From positions 1 through 64,000 of the forward strand of contig CAUHSG010000005.1 of the NCBI GenBank assembly GCA_959608885.1: a stretch of DNA of 64,000 nt, read 5' to 3'. Source of the stretch: an uncultured Coriobacteriia bacterium. Its GTDB lineage: Bacteria > Actinomycetota > Coriobacteriia > Coriobacteriales > QAMH01. The notes below the pieces were generated by a model. The model was not told where the DNA came from, made no database searches, and was given only the letters and a program-made list of their open reading frames with translations. The position numbers and the translations under genes are program-made. This document shows positions 41,430 to 50,825 of the stretch, in pieces; position 1 is the stretch's first letter; every line of letters starts with the position of its first letter.

Positions 41430-41580
41430 GCTTCGCGGTCTTTACGGCGCGCTCCCTTGTCATTTCGACCGGAGGCGCGTAGACAAGCTGCTCCGCGTCG
41501 ACGGTCGCTTCCCGACAGCCCGCTTCGCGGTCTTTACGGCGCGCTCCCTTAGACCTCCGCTTCGCAGCTTGTCTACGCGC
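41430..41580. repeat. Intergenic direct and inverted repeats between rapZ and uvrC
   Basis: The 267-bp gap contains an exact 29-nt direct repeat (41430-41458 and 41522-41550) and an exact 17-bp inverted repeat (GCGCGTAGACAAGCTGC at 41475-41491, its complement at 41564-41580). No coding potential is convincing. It could be a small mobile-element remnant or a long folded 3' region of uvrC. Confidence 0.8.
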
Positions 41581-41594
41581 GAACCGTCACGTTT

Positions 41595-43523
41595 TTAACT
41601 GTCGGAACTATGCTCGGCATCGAAGTCGAGGATGACGGCATAGAGGTCTTCGGCAACTTGCTTGGGTATGCCGGGCACGGCCTCGATCTCCTCGAGGCTC
41701 GCTTCGCGCATGCGCTTGACACTGCCGAAGTGCTTGAGGAGTTGCTTGCGGCGCTTGGGGCCCAGACCGGGAACATCGTCGAGAATGGAGGCGACCATGC
41801 CCTTGTCGCGAAGCTCGCGGTGGAAGGTGATGGCAAAGCGGTGAGCCTCGTCACGCACATGCTTGACAAGGTACAACGAGGGACTGCCGCTGGGAAGCAC
41901 GACGGGGCCCGTATCATCCCAGGGCACGTAGAGCTCCTCGTCCTTCTTGGCCAGGCCCGCCATCGGGATGTCGAGACCGAGCTCGGACAGCTCGTTGATG
42001 GCGGCGGTAAGCTGTGGCTTGCCGCCGTCGAGAATGAGTAAGTCGGGCCTGCTGCCAAATCGTTCGTCTTCCATGCGCTCGGGTGCGTAGCGACGGCGCA
42101 GCACCTCGCTCATCATCGCGAAGTCGTTTGCCTCTCCGTATTCCTTGCGAATCTTGAAACGACGGTACTGCGACTTGTCGGGTTTGCCGCCCGTGAAGAC
42201 GACCATCGAGGCAACCGAGTAATTGCCGTGGATGGTCGAGATATCGAAGCACTCGATGCGCATGGGCGGTTCGGGCAACGCGAGCGCGCTCTCGAGTTGC
42301 AGCAATGCTAGATCGATGCGCTCCTCGTCGTAGCGCGTGCGCATCTTGTGACGCATGAGCGCGTGCTTGGCGTTGAGCGCCGCGAGTTCGAGCAGCTGGT
42401 TGCGCTCACCTCGCTCGGGTACGACAACATGCACCTTGGCACCATGCGGGCTCGCGAGCCGCTCGGTGAGCCACTGCTCAAGCGGCCGCGTCACCTCTTC
42501 GGGCAGGTGTTCGGCAACGACGACCTCGTGTGGCAGCTCGGTCGTCTGATCGTAGTACCTGGAGAGGAACTGGCCCACCAGATCGGCCTCGGGAACGTTG
42601 AGGCCCTTGTCGAGCACGAAATCGTTGCTGATGATGATGCGACCGTTACGCACGACGAAGACATGGGCAGCGGCAATGGTCTCCTCGCGGAAGAAGCTGA
42701 TGACATCGATGTTGAGCGGGCGCGAAAGCACCGCCTTCTGTTTTTCCTGCAGCGCCTTGATGGCTTCGAGACGGTCACGCGTGCGGGCGGCATGCTCGAA
42801 ATCGAGCTCGGCTGCCGCCTCTTTCATCTCGGCCTCGAGCTCGCCCACGAACTCATCGCGTTCGCCTGCCAGAAAGCGCTCGACGCGGGCAACGAGCGGA
42901 GCGTATTCCTCGGGCGTGATGGCTGCGCAGCAGGGGCCCGTACCCTTGCCGATGTGATAGGCGAAGCACGCCTTGTCATCGGGCGTGGGCCAGCGCCCTG
43001 CCTCGATCATGCGCGTCATCTTGCGGTACTGCTCGCAGGATACAGCGCAGATGGGCACGATGCGTCGCACGGTATCGATGGTCTCACGTGCCGCCCGCGC
43101 ATCGGTGTAGGGCCCGAAGTAGCGTGTTCCGCTCTTGTGCTTTTCGCGCGTGAACTTGATGGCCGGATAGGCCGCACTCTTCGTGATGGCGATGAACGGA
43201 TAGCTCTTGTTGTCGCGATAGTCGACGTTGAAGGGCGGATTGTACTGCTGGATCAGGTTCTTCTCGAGCACAAGCGATTCGGTCTCGTTGTTCACCACGA
43301 TGTAGTCGAAGGAGGCGACCTGCTCCATCATGAACGGAATCTTGAGGCGCTCGTCTTGGCCGGAAACGTACTGCATCATGCGCGCGCGCAGGTCAACGGC
43401 CTTGCCAACGTAGAGTATCTCGCCCTCGGCATTCTTCCATAGGTAGCAACCCGGGCTCTCGGGCACACCCTTCAGCTGCTCGCGCAGGTCGGGAATGTTG
43501 CTATGCTCCGAAGTGCTCGTCAT
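41595..43523 (-). CDS. uvrC: Excinuclease ABC subunit C
   Basis: UvrC makes both incisions in nucleotide excision repair. The 642-aa protein has the GIY-YIG domain (GCYLWKNAEGEILYVGKAVD), a UVR motif (EAAAELDFEHAARTRDRLEA in parts), the RNase H-like C-terminal nuclease domain (RIECFDISTIHGNYSVASMV, LLILDGGKPQL) and a helix-hairpin-helix end (DVPGLGPKRRKQLL). I placed the start at MTSTSEHSNIPD (43523), which overlaps the end of the upstream transferase gene by 23 nt. The longer N-terminus would lie wholly in that gene. Confidence 0.95.
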   Translation of the reverse strand: MTSTSEHSNIPDLREQLKGVPESPGCYLWKNAEGEILYVGKAVDLRARMMQYVSGQDERLKIPFMMEQVASFDYIVVNNETESLVLEKNLIQQYNPPFNVDYRDNKSYPFIAITKSAAYPAIKFTREKHKSGTRYFGPYTDARAARETIDTVRRIVPICAVSCEQYRKMTRMIEAGRWPTPDDKACFAYHIGKGTGPCCAAITPEEYAPLVARVERFLAGERDEFVGELEAEMKEAAAELDFEHAARTRDRLEAIKALQEKQKAVLSRPLNIDVISFFREETIAAAHVFVVRNGRIIISNDFVLDKGLNVPEADLVGQFLSRYYDQTTELPHEVVVAEHLPEEVTRPLEQWLTERLASPHGAKVHVVVPERGERNQLLELAALNAKHALMRHKMRTRYDEERIDLALLQLESALALPEPPMRIECFDISTIHGNYSVASMVVFTGGKPDKSQYRRFKIRKEYGEANDFAMMSEVLRRRYAPERMEDERFGSRPDLLILDGGKPQLTAAINELSELGLDIPMAGLAKKDEELYVPWDDTGPVVLPSGSPSLYLVKHVRDEAHRFAITFHRELRDKGMVASILDDVPGLGPKRRKQLLKHFGSVKRMREASLEEIEAVPGIPKQVAEDLYAVILDFDAEHSSDS

Positions 43524-44661
43524 GGCGGGGCTCATGTTCAGGGTCGATGCCATTGGTGTCGTACATAACGTCACCGCGGCCGTGACGCTGGCGCACCGGA
43601 TTAAACAGGCCGATCTTGTAGACAATGACGGCCGAGGCGATAAGCAGCAGGATGAAAATCACGAGCTTGGCCACACCGCCGAGCACCCACATGAGCAGGG
43701 TGCCGATGCAGAGTATGGCCGTCCATAAGTAGATGAGCAGCACCGCCTTGCGCTGCGAGTAGCCACGCAGAAGCAGGCGATGGTGAATGTGACCGGCGTC
43801 GGGCGTGGCAATCGACTCGTGCTTGCGCAGACGACGCACGATGGCGGCGGCTGTGTCGATGATGGGGATGAGCGCCACGATGATGGGAACGATGAGCAGC
43901 GTCACCGAAAGCAAGCGCGTGGTGCCCACCAGAGAGACCGAACCGAGCAACAAGCCGAGCAACATCGAACCTGAATCGCCCATGAAGATACTCGCCGGAT
44001 AGAAGTTGTAGATGAGAAAGGCCCCAGCCACGGCAGCGGTGATTGCCGCAAGCAGCGCAGCCTCCGTCTGATGCAAGGTCATGAACATGATGAAGAGCGT
44101 AATCGCCGCCATGCCCGTGATGCCGGCAGCCAGGCCATCGAGCCCATCGATGAGGTTGATGATGTTGATGAAGCAGACGAGATATATGACCGTGATGGGA
44201 TACGCCCAGATTCCGAAGTCGACGACGAGCGCGGAGCCGGGAACCTGAAACGCATGCAGAATCGTACCCGTACCGGCGATGATGCATGACGCGAGCACCT
44301 GTCCGACAAACTTCACGCCCGGCCCGAGACCGCGCACGTCATCGATGACGCCCACGATGACGATGAACGCGAGCCCGACGAGCACGCCAAGGGATCTGAT
44401 GTTCACCTCACCCGGAATGTAGAGGGGGCCGTTCCAGAAGCCGGCACGCTCGCCAATGTATTCGATGATGACGGCGACAAGCAGTCCGCCGAACATGGCG
44501 ATGCCGCCCATGCGCGGAACGGGCCTGCGATTGACGCGGCGCGGACCAGGCTCATCGACGATGCCATGTGCCGTCGCGAAGCGCCTGACGGGAGGAACGA
44601 AGACGGCCGTCGCGGCAAAGGCAATGGCGAAGATTAGCAAGTAGTGTATCCACGTTTGCAT
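43501..44661 (-). CDS. WecA/TagO-type undecaprenyl-phosphate sugar-1-phosphate transferase
   Basis: A polytopic membrane enzyme of the MraY family that transfers a HexNAc-1-phosphate from UDP-sugar to undecaprenyl phosphate and so starts a surface glycan. The 386-aa protein has about 11 hydrophobic segments, the aspartate motif IIDDVRGLGPG-like stretch (VGVIDDVRGLG), NLIDGLDGLAAGI and MGDSGSMLLGLLLG, and the late histidine motif HIHHRLLLRGYSQRKAV. Teichoic-acid-like glycan or arabinogalactan linkage are both possible products. Confidence 0.92.
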   Translation of the reverse strand: MQTWIHYLLIFAIAFAATAVFVPPVRRFATAHGIVDEPGPRRVNRRPVPRMGGIAMFGGLLVAVIIEYIGERAGFWNGPLYIPGEVNIRSLGVLVGLAFIVIVGVIDDVRGLGPGVKFVGQVLASCIIAGTGTILHAFQVPGSALVVDFGIWAYPITVIYLVCFINIINLIDGLDGLAAGITGMAAITLFIMFMTLHQTEAALLAAITAAVAGAFLIYNFYPASIFMGDSGSMLLGLLLGSVSLVGTTRLLSVTLLIVPIIVALIPIIDTAAAIVRRLRKHESIATPDAGHIHHRLLLRGYSQRKAVLLIYLWTAILCIGTLLMWVLGGVAKLVIFILLLIASAVIVYKIGLFNPVRQRHGRGDVMYDTNGIDPEHEPRHDEHFGA

Positions 44662-44682
44662 GTGGGTAAGTATACGGCATTC

Positions 44683-45531
44683 TCAGACACTGCGCGGATA
44701 CGAGCCGATGACCTTAACCTCACGCATCTTCATACGCAGGCAATTGAGCGCAATTTGGATATTGGGATCGTCGGCATATCCGTCGATGTCCATGAAGAAC
44801 ATGTAGTCGCCCAGATCCTGCTTGGTCGGACGCGACTGGACCATCGTGAGATTGACGCCGGCGAAGAAGAGCTCCGACAGAATCATCTGCAGCGTACCCG
44901 GACGGTCGGCGTTCATGAAGAGCGCCAGCGTGCTCTTGCCCGGGCCATCATGCGCGACCGGTCCCTTGCCGATGATGACGAAGCGCGTCTGGCTGCTCAG
45001 GTTGTCCTCGATGGCTTCCTCGTAGATATCGATACCGCAAATCTCGGCGGCAAGCGGCGCCGCGATGGCGGCAACGGTCTTGTCGGCAGCAGCCATCTCG
45101 GCAGCTGCCGCCGTCGAATTAGCAAGACGAAGCTGGCGTCCGGGGAGGTTCTGGTTAATCCAGCGACGGCACTGGCCGATGCCTTGCGTATGCGAGGCGA
45201 TGGTCGTCACATCGTCAAGCGTGGCAGCCGGATTGAGAAGCAGCGCCTGATGGATGTCGATGGCAATCTCGCCCAGAATCTCCGCGCGCGAGGTGAAGGC
45301 GAACGCATCGAGGACGGCCGTGACGGAGCCCTCAAGCGAATTCTCGATGGGGACGACACCGTACTCCGCCTTGCCGCGTTCGACGGCCTCGAAGACCTCG
45401 GGGAGTGATTCGCAGGGTAGCGGATCGTAATCGGCGGACAACGAACCGCGCTCGACGAGTGCGCGCACCGCCATGTCAGAAAAGGTTCCGATGGGACCAA
45501 GAAATGCATAGGTCAGTTTAGATTGAGACAT
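44683..45531 (-). CDS. pheA: Prephenate dehydratase
   Basis: It converts prephenate to phenylpyruvate in phenylalanine synthesis. The 282-aa protein has the FLGPIGTFSDMAVRALVE opening, the VVPIENSLEGSVTAVLD catalytic region, the TRFVIIGKGP motif with the conserved TRF, and a C-terminal ACT regulatory domain (STLALFMNADRPGTLQMIL, NLTMVQSRPTKQDLGDYMFF in parts). No chorismate mutase domain is fused. Confidence 0.95.
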   Translation of the reverse strand: MSQSKLTYAFLGPIGTFSDMAVRALVERGSLSADYDPLPCESLPEVFEAVERGKAEYGVVPIENSLEGSVTAVLDAFAFTSRAEILGEIAIDIHQALLLNPAATLDDVTTIASHTQGIGQCRRWINQNLPGRQLRLANSTAAAAEMAAADKTVAAIAAPLAAEICGIDIYEEAIEDNLSSQTRFVIIGKGPVAHDGPGKSTLALFMNADRPGTLQMILSELFFAGVNLTMVQSRPTKQDLGDYMFFMDIDGYADDPNIQIALNCLRMKMREVKVIGSYPRSV

Positions 45532-45593
45532 GTGCGTGAATACCTTCGTTTAGTTTGCGTTAACTGGGAATTCTAGCACAGCCGTGCCTTCGG

Positions 45594-46451
45594 CTATTCC
45601 GCGCAGAGCCACATATCTCCCCGGCGCACAATGAAGCCCTCGCACTCGAGCTCGGCGAGTATGGCTTCAGTCTCTTCGAGCGAAGGTTCCTCGCGCCCTG
45701 CCTCACGCTCGCTATGCGCCAAGTCACGCAACAGCTCCTCGGTCGTTAGCGCATCGTCAATGACGCGGCGCAGAAGGTAGGCCCGTTTTTGCCGGTGGCT
45801 TCCCTCGAATTTGGATTGACGCGTGTAATGCTTGCTCTTGCGCGTGGGATTGGTCATCGTCTTCTTCAGATGCGCGCCGTAGTCGAGCAGGGCGTAATAC
45901 CAAGCGCGCACGCGCTCATCAGCGGGACACGTCGCCTCAACGAGGGGAACAAGCTGCTTGTCACTCACGACTTCGTGCTCGTCGAAGAATTCGTGGATGA
46001 AGACGGCGCGTACGTTCGTCTCGAGATACATGTCCGGCTGCCGGAATGCAAAAATGCGCACACCCGCAGATGTCGAGGGGCCAATGCCAGGCAAAGCCAG
46101 CAACGTCTTCTTGTCGGAAGGGACGACACCATCGTGCATGGCAGCCACTTCCTCGGCGCAGCGCTTGAGATTAAGCGCGCGTCGGTTATAGCCCATGCCC
46201 TGCCACAGCTCGAGCACGGGAGGCAGCGGAGCGGCGGCTAAATCCGTAATGGTGGGGAAAATCTCGAGCCATTGCTCCCAGCGCCCCCTGACACGCGTGA
46301 CCTGGGTCTGCTGAAGCATGACCTCGGAAAGCAGGATTGCATAGGGATCGTAGGTGTTACGCCAGGGCAGGTCGCGATAGAACTCGCGACCTTGCTCCCA
46401 GACGGTTTCGATGAACGTGTCGAGCTTCGCAGCCGAGGAGTCCATAATCAC
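45594..46451 (-). CDS. MutY-like HhH-GPD DNA glycosylase lacking the Fe-S cluster
   Basis: The 285-aa protein has the MutY glycosylase core: LPWRNTYDPYAILLSEVMLQ with the catalytic glutamate, QGMGYNRRALNLKRCAEEV, and the helix-hairpin-helix LLALPGIGPSTSAGVRIFAF. Three departures are visible. The catalytic aspartate position reads LETNVR rather than LDGNVK. The four cluster cysteines that should follow LDYGA are absent and replaced by a Lys/Arg-rich stretch. The NUDIX-like 8-oxoG recognition domain is missing, with only a short winged-helix-like tail ending RRGDMWLCAE. It could be a cluster-less adenine glycosylase or have another base specificity. It overlaps the HAD gene by 4 nt. Confidence 0.82.
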   Translation of the reverse strand: MIMDSSAAKLDTFIETVWEQGREFYRDLPWRNTYDPYAILLSEVMLQQTQVTRVRGRWEQWLEIFPTITDLAAAPLPPVLELWQGMGYNRRALNLKRCAEEVAAMHDGVVPSDKKTLLALPGIGPSTSAGVRIFAFRQPDMYLETNVRAVFIHEFFDEHEVVSDKQLVPLVEATCPADERVRAWYYALLDYGAHLKKTMTNPTRKSKHYTRQSKFEGSHRQKRAYLLRRVIDDALTTEELLRDLAHSEREAGREEPSLEETEAILAELECEGFIVRRGDMWLCAE

Positions 46452-47113
46452 GAGCCCCAGTCGACAATCTCCCAGCTGCGCCTCTTTGCGATACGCTCGA
46501 GCTTCTTGTCGGGATCGATGACCGTAACCTCATTCGCAAGCTCGAGCATGGGAATATCGCTGTAATGATCACTGTAGGCGCGTTCGAGCACCCAGTTACG
46601 CGAGCCGAACATGTCATCACATAGCTGGACGAGCAGGCGGAGCTTTTCGCGCCCCTGCACGGGAACACCGACTACCTTGCCCGTATAGTGGTCGTCTTTT
46701 TCCTCCATGATAGTCGACACCTGTCCGTCAAAGCCAAGCTCTTCAACGATGGTCGTGGTGATGGGCTTGAAGGATGCCGACGCCAATATCACCTTCATAC
46801 CGTCTTCGCGACAACGCTTGATCTCGCGAATCGCACCAGGACGAATGCGCTTGCGAATGCGGCGGCTGAAGACATCCATGATCTCGGCATCGACTTCCTC
46901 GACCGTCGGCTCGGTGAGCGCCGAGAACAGCAACTCGCGGGGCGTGGACTCCACCTGCGGCAGACGCAGGCGATAGCGGATACCCCAGATGCCCATGAGG
47001 ATGGCCTTGTGTACGGGCAGCTGGCGATGACGCAGCAAGCTCGTCGTGAGCTTGAGCGGGGACTCTCCATCGATGATCGTGCCATCGAGGTCAAAGGCGG
47101 CAACACGTACCAA
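46448..47113 (-). CDS. HAD-IB family phosphatase (SerB-like)
   Basis: The 221-aa protein has HAD motif I FDLDGTIIDGESP, motif II in VILASASFKPI, and the late lysine/aspartate region ERAYSDHYSDIPMLELANEV. The subclass IB cap is helical. Substrates of this group include phosphoserine and glycerol-phosphate lipids; none is indicated here. The start is a TTG preceded by GGGAGAGA. Its stop overlaps the start of the glycosylase gene. Confidence 0.85.
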   Translation of the reverse strand: MVRVAAFDLDGTIIDGESPLKLTTSLLRHRQLPVHKAILMGIWGIRYRLRLPQVESTPRELLFSALTEPTVEEVDAEIMDVFSRRIRKRIRPGAIREIKRCREDGMKVILASASFKPITTTIVEELGFDGQVSTIMEEKDDHYTGKVVGVPVQGREKLRLLVQLCDDMFGSRNWVLERAYSDHYSDIPMLELANEVTVIDPDKKLERIAKRRSWEIVDWGS

Positions 47114-47181
47114 TGCGTCTCTCCCGTGCGTGAAATCATTTTTGACGTGCGAATTATACGCTATGGGAGAGACGGGCGATG

Positions 47182-49068
47182 CTAATAATCAGCCTCGTCG
47201 ATGCAATCGCTGAACTGCGAGTTGTAGAGCTCGGCGTAGAAGCCGTCTTGCAGCAGAAGCTGCTCGTGCGTGCCCATCTCGACGATATCGCCTTCCCTCA
47301 GCACCAGAATCACGTCTGCATCACGGATGGTCGAGAGGCGATGCGCGATGACGAAGCTCGTACGGGTACTCGCAAGCGCGGTCATCGCACGTTGCACGAG
47401 ACGCTCGGTACGCGTGTCAATGGAACTCGTCGCCTCATCGAGAATGAGTATCTCTGGATCGGCCAGCAAGGCGCGAGCGATGGTAATGAGCTGGCGTTGA
47501 CCCGCCGATATGTTGGAAGCCTCCTCGTTGATAACGGTGTCATAGCCATCGGGAAGCGTGCGGATGAAGTGGTCGACGTGCGCTGCCCGAGCGGCACGCT
47601 CTATCGCCTCATCGGTCGCCTTATCCACCCCGTAGGCGATGTTATCGCGGATGGTCCCGTTGAACAGCCACGTGTCCTGAAGCACCATACCCATGTGCGA
47701 ACGCAGCTCGTCACGTTTGATGATGCGTATGTCGCGCCCATCGAGCAGAATCGCGCCCGCATCGATTTCGTAGAAGCGCATCAGGAGATTGACGATCGTC
47801 GTCTTTCCGGCTCCGGTGGGACCGACGATCGCGACCATCTGCCCGGGCTGCACCTCGACCGAAAGGTCGTGGATGACGGGCTTTTCCGGATCGTAGCCAA
47901 AGCGCACGTGCTCGAACTGCACGTGCCCCTTGCGCGCTGTCGTGTCGGGAAGAAGCGCGGTCTCATCGCTCATCTCGGGTTGGTCGAGAATCTCGAAGAC
48001 GCGCTCGGCGCCGGCAATCGTGGCCTGGAAGGTATTGATGATGCCCGCCAACTGGCTGATGGGCCGTGTGAAGTTGCGCATGTACTGCGTGAACGCCTGT
48101 ACCTCACCGACGGTGAGCGCGCCGATGACCGCCTGCCAGCCACCTATGCACACTATGGCGATGTAGGCGAGGTTGCCCACGAAGATCATGAGCGGACGAA
48201 TCAGGCCCGAGACGAATTGTGCGCGCCAAGCGTGCCCGAAATACTCGTCATTGATGCGCTCGAAGTCCCTGATCGCGCCCTCTTCGTGCGCGAACGCCTT
48301 GACCTCGGTGTGTCCGCCGTAAGTCTCCTCGATGTGCGCGTCCAGCACGCCAAGCGCGGTCTGCTGGGCGAGGAAGAACCTCTGCGAGCGTTTCGCGACG
48401 ACGGCTGTGAGCGCGATGGAGATGGGCAGCGTGCACAGCGCGACGATGGTGACGAGCGGACTCATGAGCATCATCATGACAAAGACACCGATAATGGTGA
48501 TGACCGACATGAGCGCCTGCGTCATGCCATCTTGCAGCGTCGTCGAGATGAGGTCGATGTCGTTGACGACACGCGAGAGGATGTCGCCCTTCGAATGCGA
48601 GTCGTAATAGGACAGCGGGATGCGGTTGAGCTTCTCCTCGGTCTGCTGGCGCAGCGAGTAGACGACGTTTTGCGCGACACGCGCCATCACGAATGCCTGC
48701 AAATACGTGAAGACCTGATAGCAGACGTACAGGACGATGAGCACGAGCAGGATCTCCCTGAGCAAGTCGAAGTTCACCCCGGCGCCCGATTCGCCATTGG
48801 CAATCGCGACACCGGCCCTGAATATCTCGGTCGTAGCCAATCCCAACTGCCGCGGCCCGAGAATATCGAAGAGTGTGGCAATGACGGCGCAGACGAGCAC
48901 GAGGACGATCTTGGGAACCTCGGGTTTGACGAACGTGAGTAGGCGACGAAACGTCCGCTTGGCGTTTTTCGCCTTCTGCGTCGGCATCGCGCCATGCGGC
49001 CCATGTGGTCCATGATGGCCGGGACCAGGCCTGCTTCCCGACATGGGGTTCTTGTGTTGGGGCGACAT
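47182..49068 (-). CDS. ABC exporter half-transporter (heterodimer partner with consensus ATPase site)
   Basis: The 628-aa protein has an N-terminal six-helix exporter domain and a C-terminal ATPase: Walker A GPTGAGKTT, signature ISAGQRQ, Walker B ILILDEATSSID with the catalytic glutamate, and the H-loop IAHRLST. The first 40 residues are Gly/Pro/His-rich (HGPHGPHGAMPTQ), unusual and possibly metal-binding. It starts 3 nt after its partner gene. The pair should form a heterodimeric type IV exporter; the substrate (lipid, peptide or drug) cannot be read. Confidence 0.93.
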   Translation of the reverse strand: MSPQHKNPMSGSRPGPGHHGPHGPHGAMPTQKAKNAKRTFRRLLTFVKPEVPKIVLVLVCAVIATLFDILGPRQLGLATTEIFRAGVAIANGESGAGVNFDLLREILLVLIVLYVCYQVFTYLQAFVMARVAQNVVYSLRQQTEEKLNRIPLSYYDSHSKGDILSRVVNDIDLISTTLQDGMTQALMSVITIIGVFVMMMLMSPLVTIVALCTLPISIALTAVVAKRSQRFFLAQQTALGVLDAHIEETYGGHTEVKAFAHEEGAIRDFERINDEYFGHAWRAQFVSGLIRPLMIFVGNLAYIAIVCIGGWQAVIGALTVGEVQAFTQYMRNFTRPISQLAGIINTFQATIAGAERVFEILDQPEMSDETALLPDTTARKGHVQFEHVRFGYDPEKPVIHDLSVEVQPGQMVAIVGPTGAGKTTIVNLLMRFYEIDAGAILLDGRDIRIIKRDELRSHMGMVLQDTWLFNGTIRDNIAYGVDKATDEAIERAARAAHVDHFIRTLPDGYDTVINEEASNISAGQRQLITIARALLADPEILILDEATSSIDTRTERLVQRAMTALASTRTSFVIAHRLSTIRDADVILVLREGDIVEMGTHEQLLLQDGFYAELYNSQFSDCIDEADY

Positions 49069-49071
49069 CGG

Positions 49072-50814
49072 CTACCTCGCCTCCTCATCCGTAATCTGGG
49101 AAGCGACGATCTCATGATAGACCTTGCTCGCGCCGAGCAGCTCCTCGTGCGTGCCGATCGAGTCGATGCGACCCTCATCGAGCACAATAATCATGTCGGC
49201 ATCCATGGCCACGGCGACACGCTGCGCCACGATGAGGACGGTCGTGCCCTGCGTCGCGCGTTTGAGGTTTGCGCGCACCCGGGCATCGGTCTTGAAGTCG
49301 AGTGCGGAAAACGAGTCATCGAAAACGTAGAGCCCGGCCTTCTTGGCAAGTGCGCGCGCTATCGCGATGCGTTGCCTCTGGCCGCCGGACAAGCCACCGC
49401 CGGCCTGCGTGACCTGCGTTTCGAAACCGTCGGGTTTTTCCATGATGAAGTCGTAGGCCGCTGCCTCACGCGCTGCCTCGACGACCTCTTCGTCACTGGC
49501 GTCCTTGTTGCCATAGCGAATGTTATCGGCAATCGTCCCCGTAAACAGCGTGGTCTTTTGCGGAGCATAGGAGATGAGCGTGCGGAGCTGCGCCTGCGGA
49601 ATACGCGCGATGTCGACACCATCGAGCAGGATGCGCCCGTTCGTGGGGTCATAGAAGCGTTCGATGAGGTCGACGAGCACGCTCTTGCCCGAGCCCGTCG
49701 CCCCGATAAGCGCGTATGTCTTGCCAGCCTCGAGCGTGAAGTCGATACCGTCAAGTGTCGGCTCATCAGCACCCTCGAAGCAGAAGCTCACATCCTCGAA
49801 GCGCAAGGTGTGGGCCTGGGCGGATGTGGGAGCCTCGAGACGCTCGGCCTCGTCGGGATCATGGACAGTCGGCTCGCATTGCAGTACGGCCATGATGCGC
49901 TCGGCAGCCGCCTGGGCACGCGGCCAGATCATGAAGATCATCGAGAGCATCATGACCGACATGAGCAGCAGCATGGCGTACTGGATAACCGCCATCAGGT
50001 CACCCGCTTGGAAACTCCCCAGGTCAACGAGCTGGCCGCCTACCCAGACAATGACGATGATCACCAAATCCAGCACGAAACCGATGAGCGGCATGAGCAC
50101 CGACATGCGACGTGCCACGGAGACGTTGGTGTCGGCAAGCACCTTGTTGGCAATCGAGAAGCGCCTCTCTTCGAAGCCCTCCTTGTTGTATGCCCTGATG
50201 ACGCGGATACCCGTGAGGCCCTCACGCGTGACGCGGTTGAGGTCGTCAATGCGAGCTTGCAGGGACCGCAGGAGCGGAACGGTGAACTTCATAACGATAC
50301 CCACGATGATGGCCATGACGGGAATGGCCGCGAACACGGCTATCGAGAGCTCGACGCTTTTCTGAAACGCCATGAAGGCCGCGCCGATGAACATGATGGG
50401 CGACATCATGGCAATCGTCATGCTCATGAGGGCAAAGCGCTCGAGCTGCTGGATGTCGTTGGTCGTGCGTGTGATGAGGGACGAGGTGCCAAACTCTCCG
50501 ATTTCGCGCAGGCTGAAAGCGGTAACCCGTCTGTAGACGGCACTGCGCAGATTGCGCCCGAACCCCATAGAAGCACGCGCGGCGCATAGCCCTGCCGCGA
50601 CATCGGCGACAACGCAGCCGAGCGCCCAGAGCAGCATCGCGCCGCCCGTTTGGAAGATGTAGGGCACGTCGCCATTCGCGACGCCCGAATCGATGACCTC
50701 GCTCATCAGGTTGGGGATCATGAGATCGCAACCGACGCGAATGGCAGTAAGAACGAACGCCCCTACGAACAGGGGCGTGAAGCGCATGAAATATGTCCTA
50801 ACGAGCTTGAGCAT
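49072..50814 (-). CDS. ABC exporter half-transporter (heterodimer partner with degenerate ATPase site)
   Basis: The 580-aa protein has the six-helix exporter domain (MLKLVRTYFMRFTPLFVGAF at the start) and an ATPase with Walker A GATGSGKS, signature LSGGQRQ and Walker B LYVFDDSFSALD. The catalytic glutamate after Walker B is replaced by aspartate, the hallmark of the degenerate subunit in heterodimeric exporters such as LmrCD or TM287/288. The start at 50814 avoids overlap with galE. It is co-transcribed with the gene at 47182. Confidence 0.93.
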   Translation of the reverse strand: MLKLVRTYFMRFTPLFVGAFVLTAIRVGCDLMIPNLMSEVIDSGVANGDVPYIFQTGGAMLLWALGCVVADVAAGLCAARASMGFGRNLRSAVYRRVTAFSLREIGEFGTSSLITRTTNDIQQLERFALMSMTIAMMSPIMFIGAAFMAFQKSVELSIAVFAAIPVMAIIVGIVMKFTVPLLRSLQARIDDLNRVTREGLTGIRVIRAYNKEGFEERRFSIANKVLADTNVSVARRMSVLMPLIGFVLDLVIIVIVWVGGQLVDLGSFQAGDLMAVIQYAMLLLMSVMMLSMIFMIWPRAQAAAERIMAVLQCEPTVHDPDEAERLEAPTSAQAHTLRFEDVSFCFEGADEPTLDGIDFTLEAGKTYALIGATGSGKSVLVDLIERFYDPTNGRILLDGVDIARIPQAQLRTLISYAPQKTTLFTGTIADNIRYGNKDASDEEVVEAAREAAAYDFIMEKPDGFETQVTQAGGGLSGGQRQRIAIARALAKKAGLYVFDDSFSALDFKTDARVRANLKRATQGTTVLIVAQRVAVAMDADMIIVLDEGRIDSIGTHEELLGASKVYHEIVASQITDEEAR

Positions 50815-50825
50815 GGCCGAGCGGG

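Noticed and set aside
41430..41550. CRISPR array suggested by the repeated 29-mer
   Set aside because: Only two copies, no further spacers, no cas genes nearby, and inverted repeats of a different kind are intermixed.
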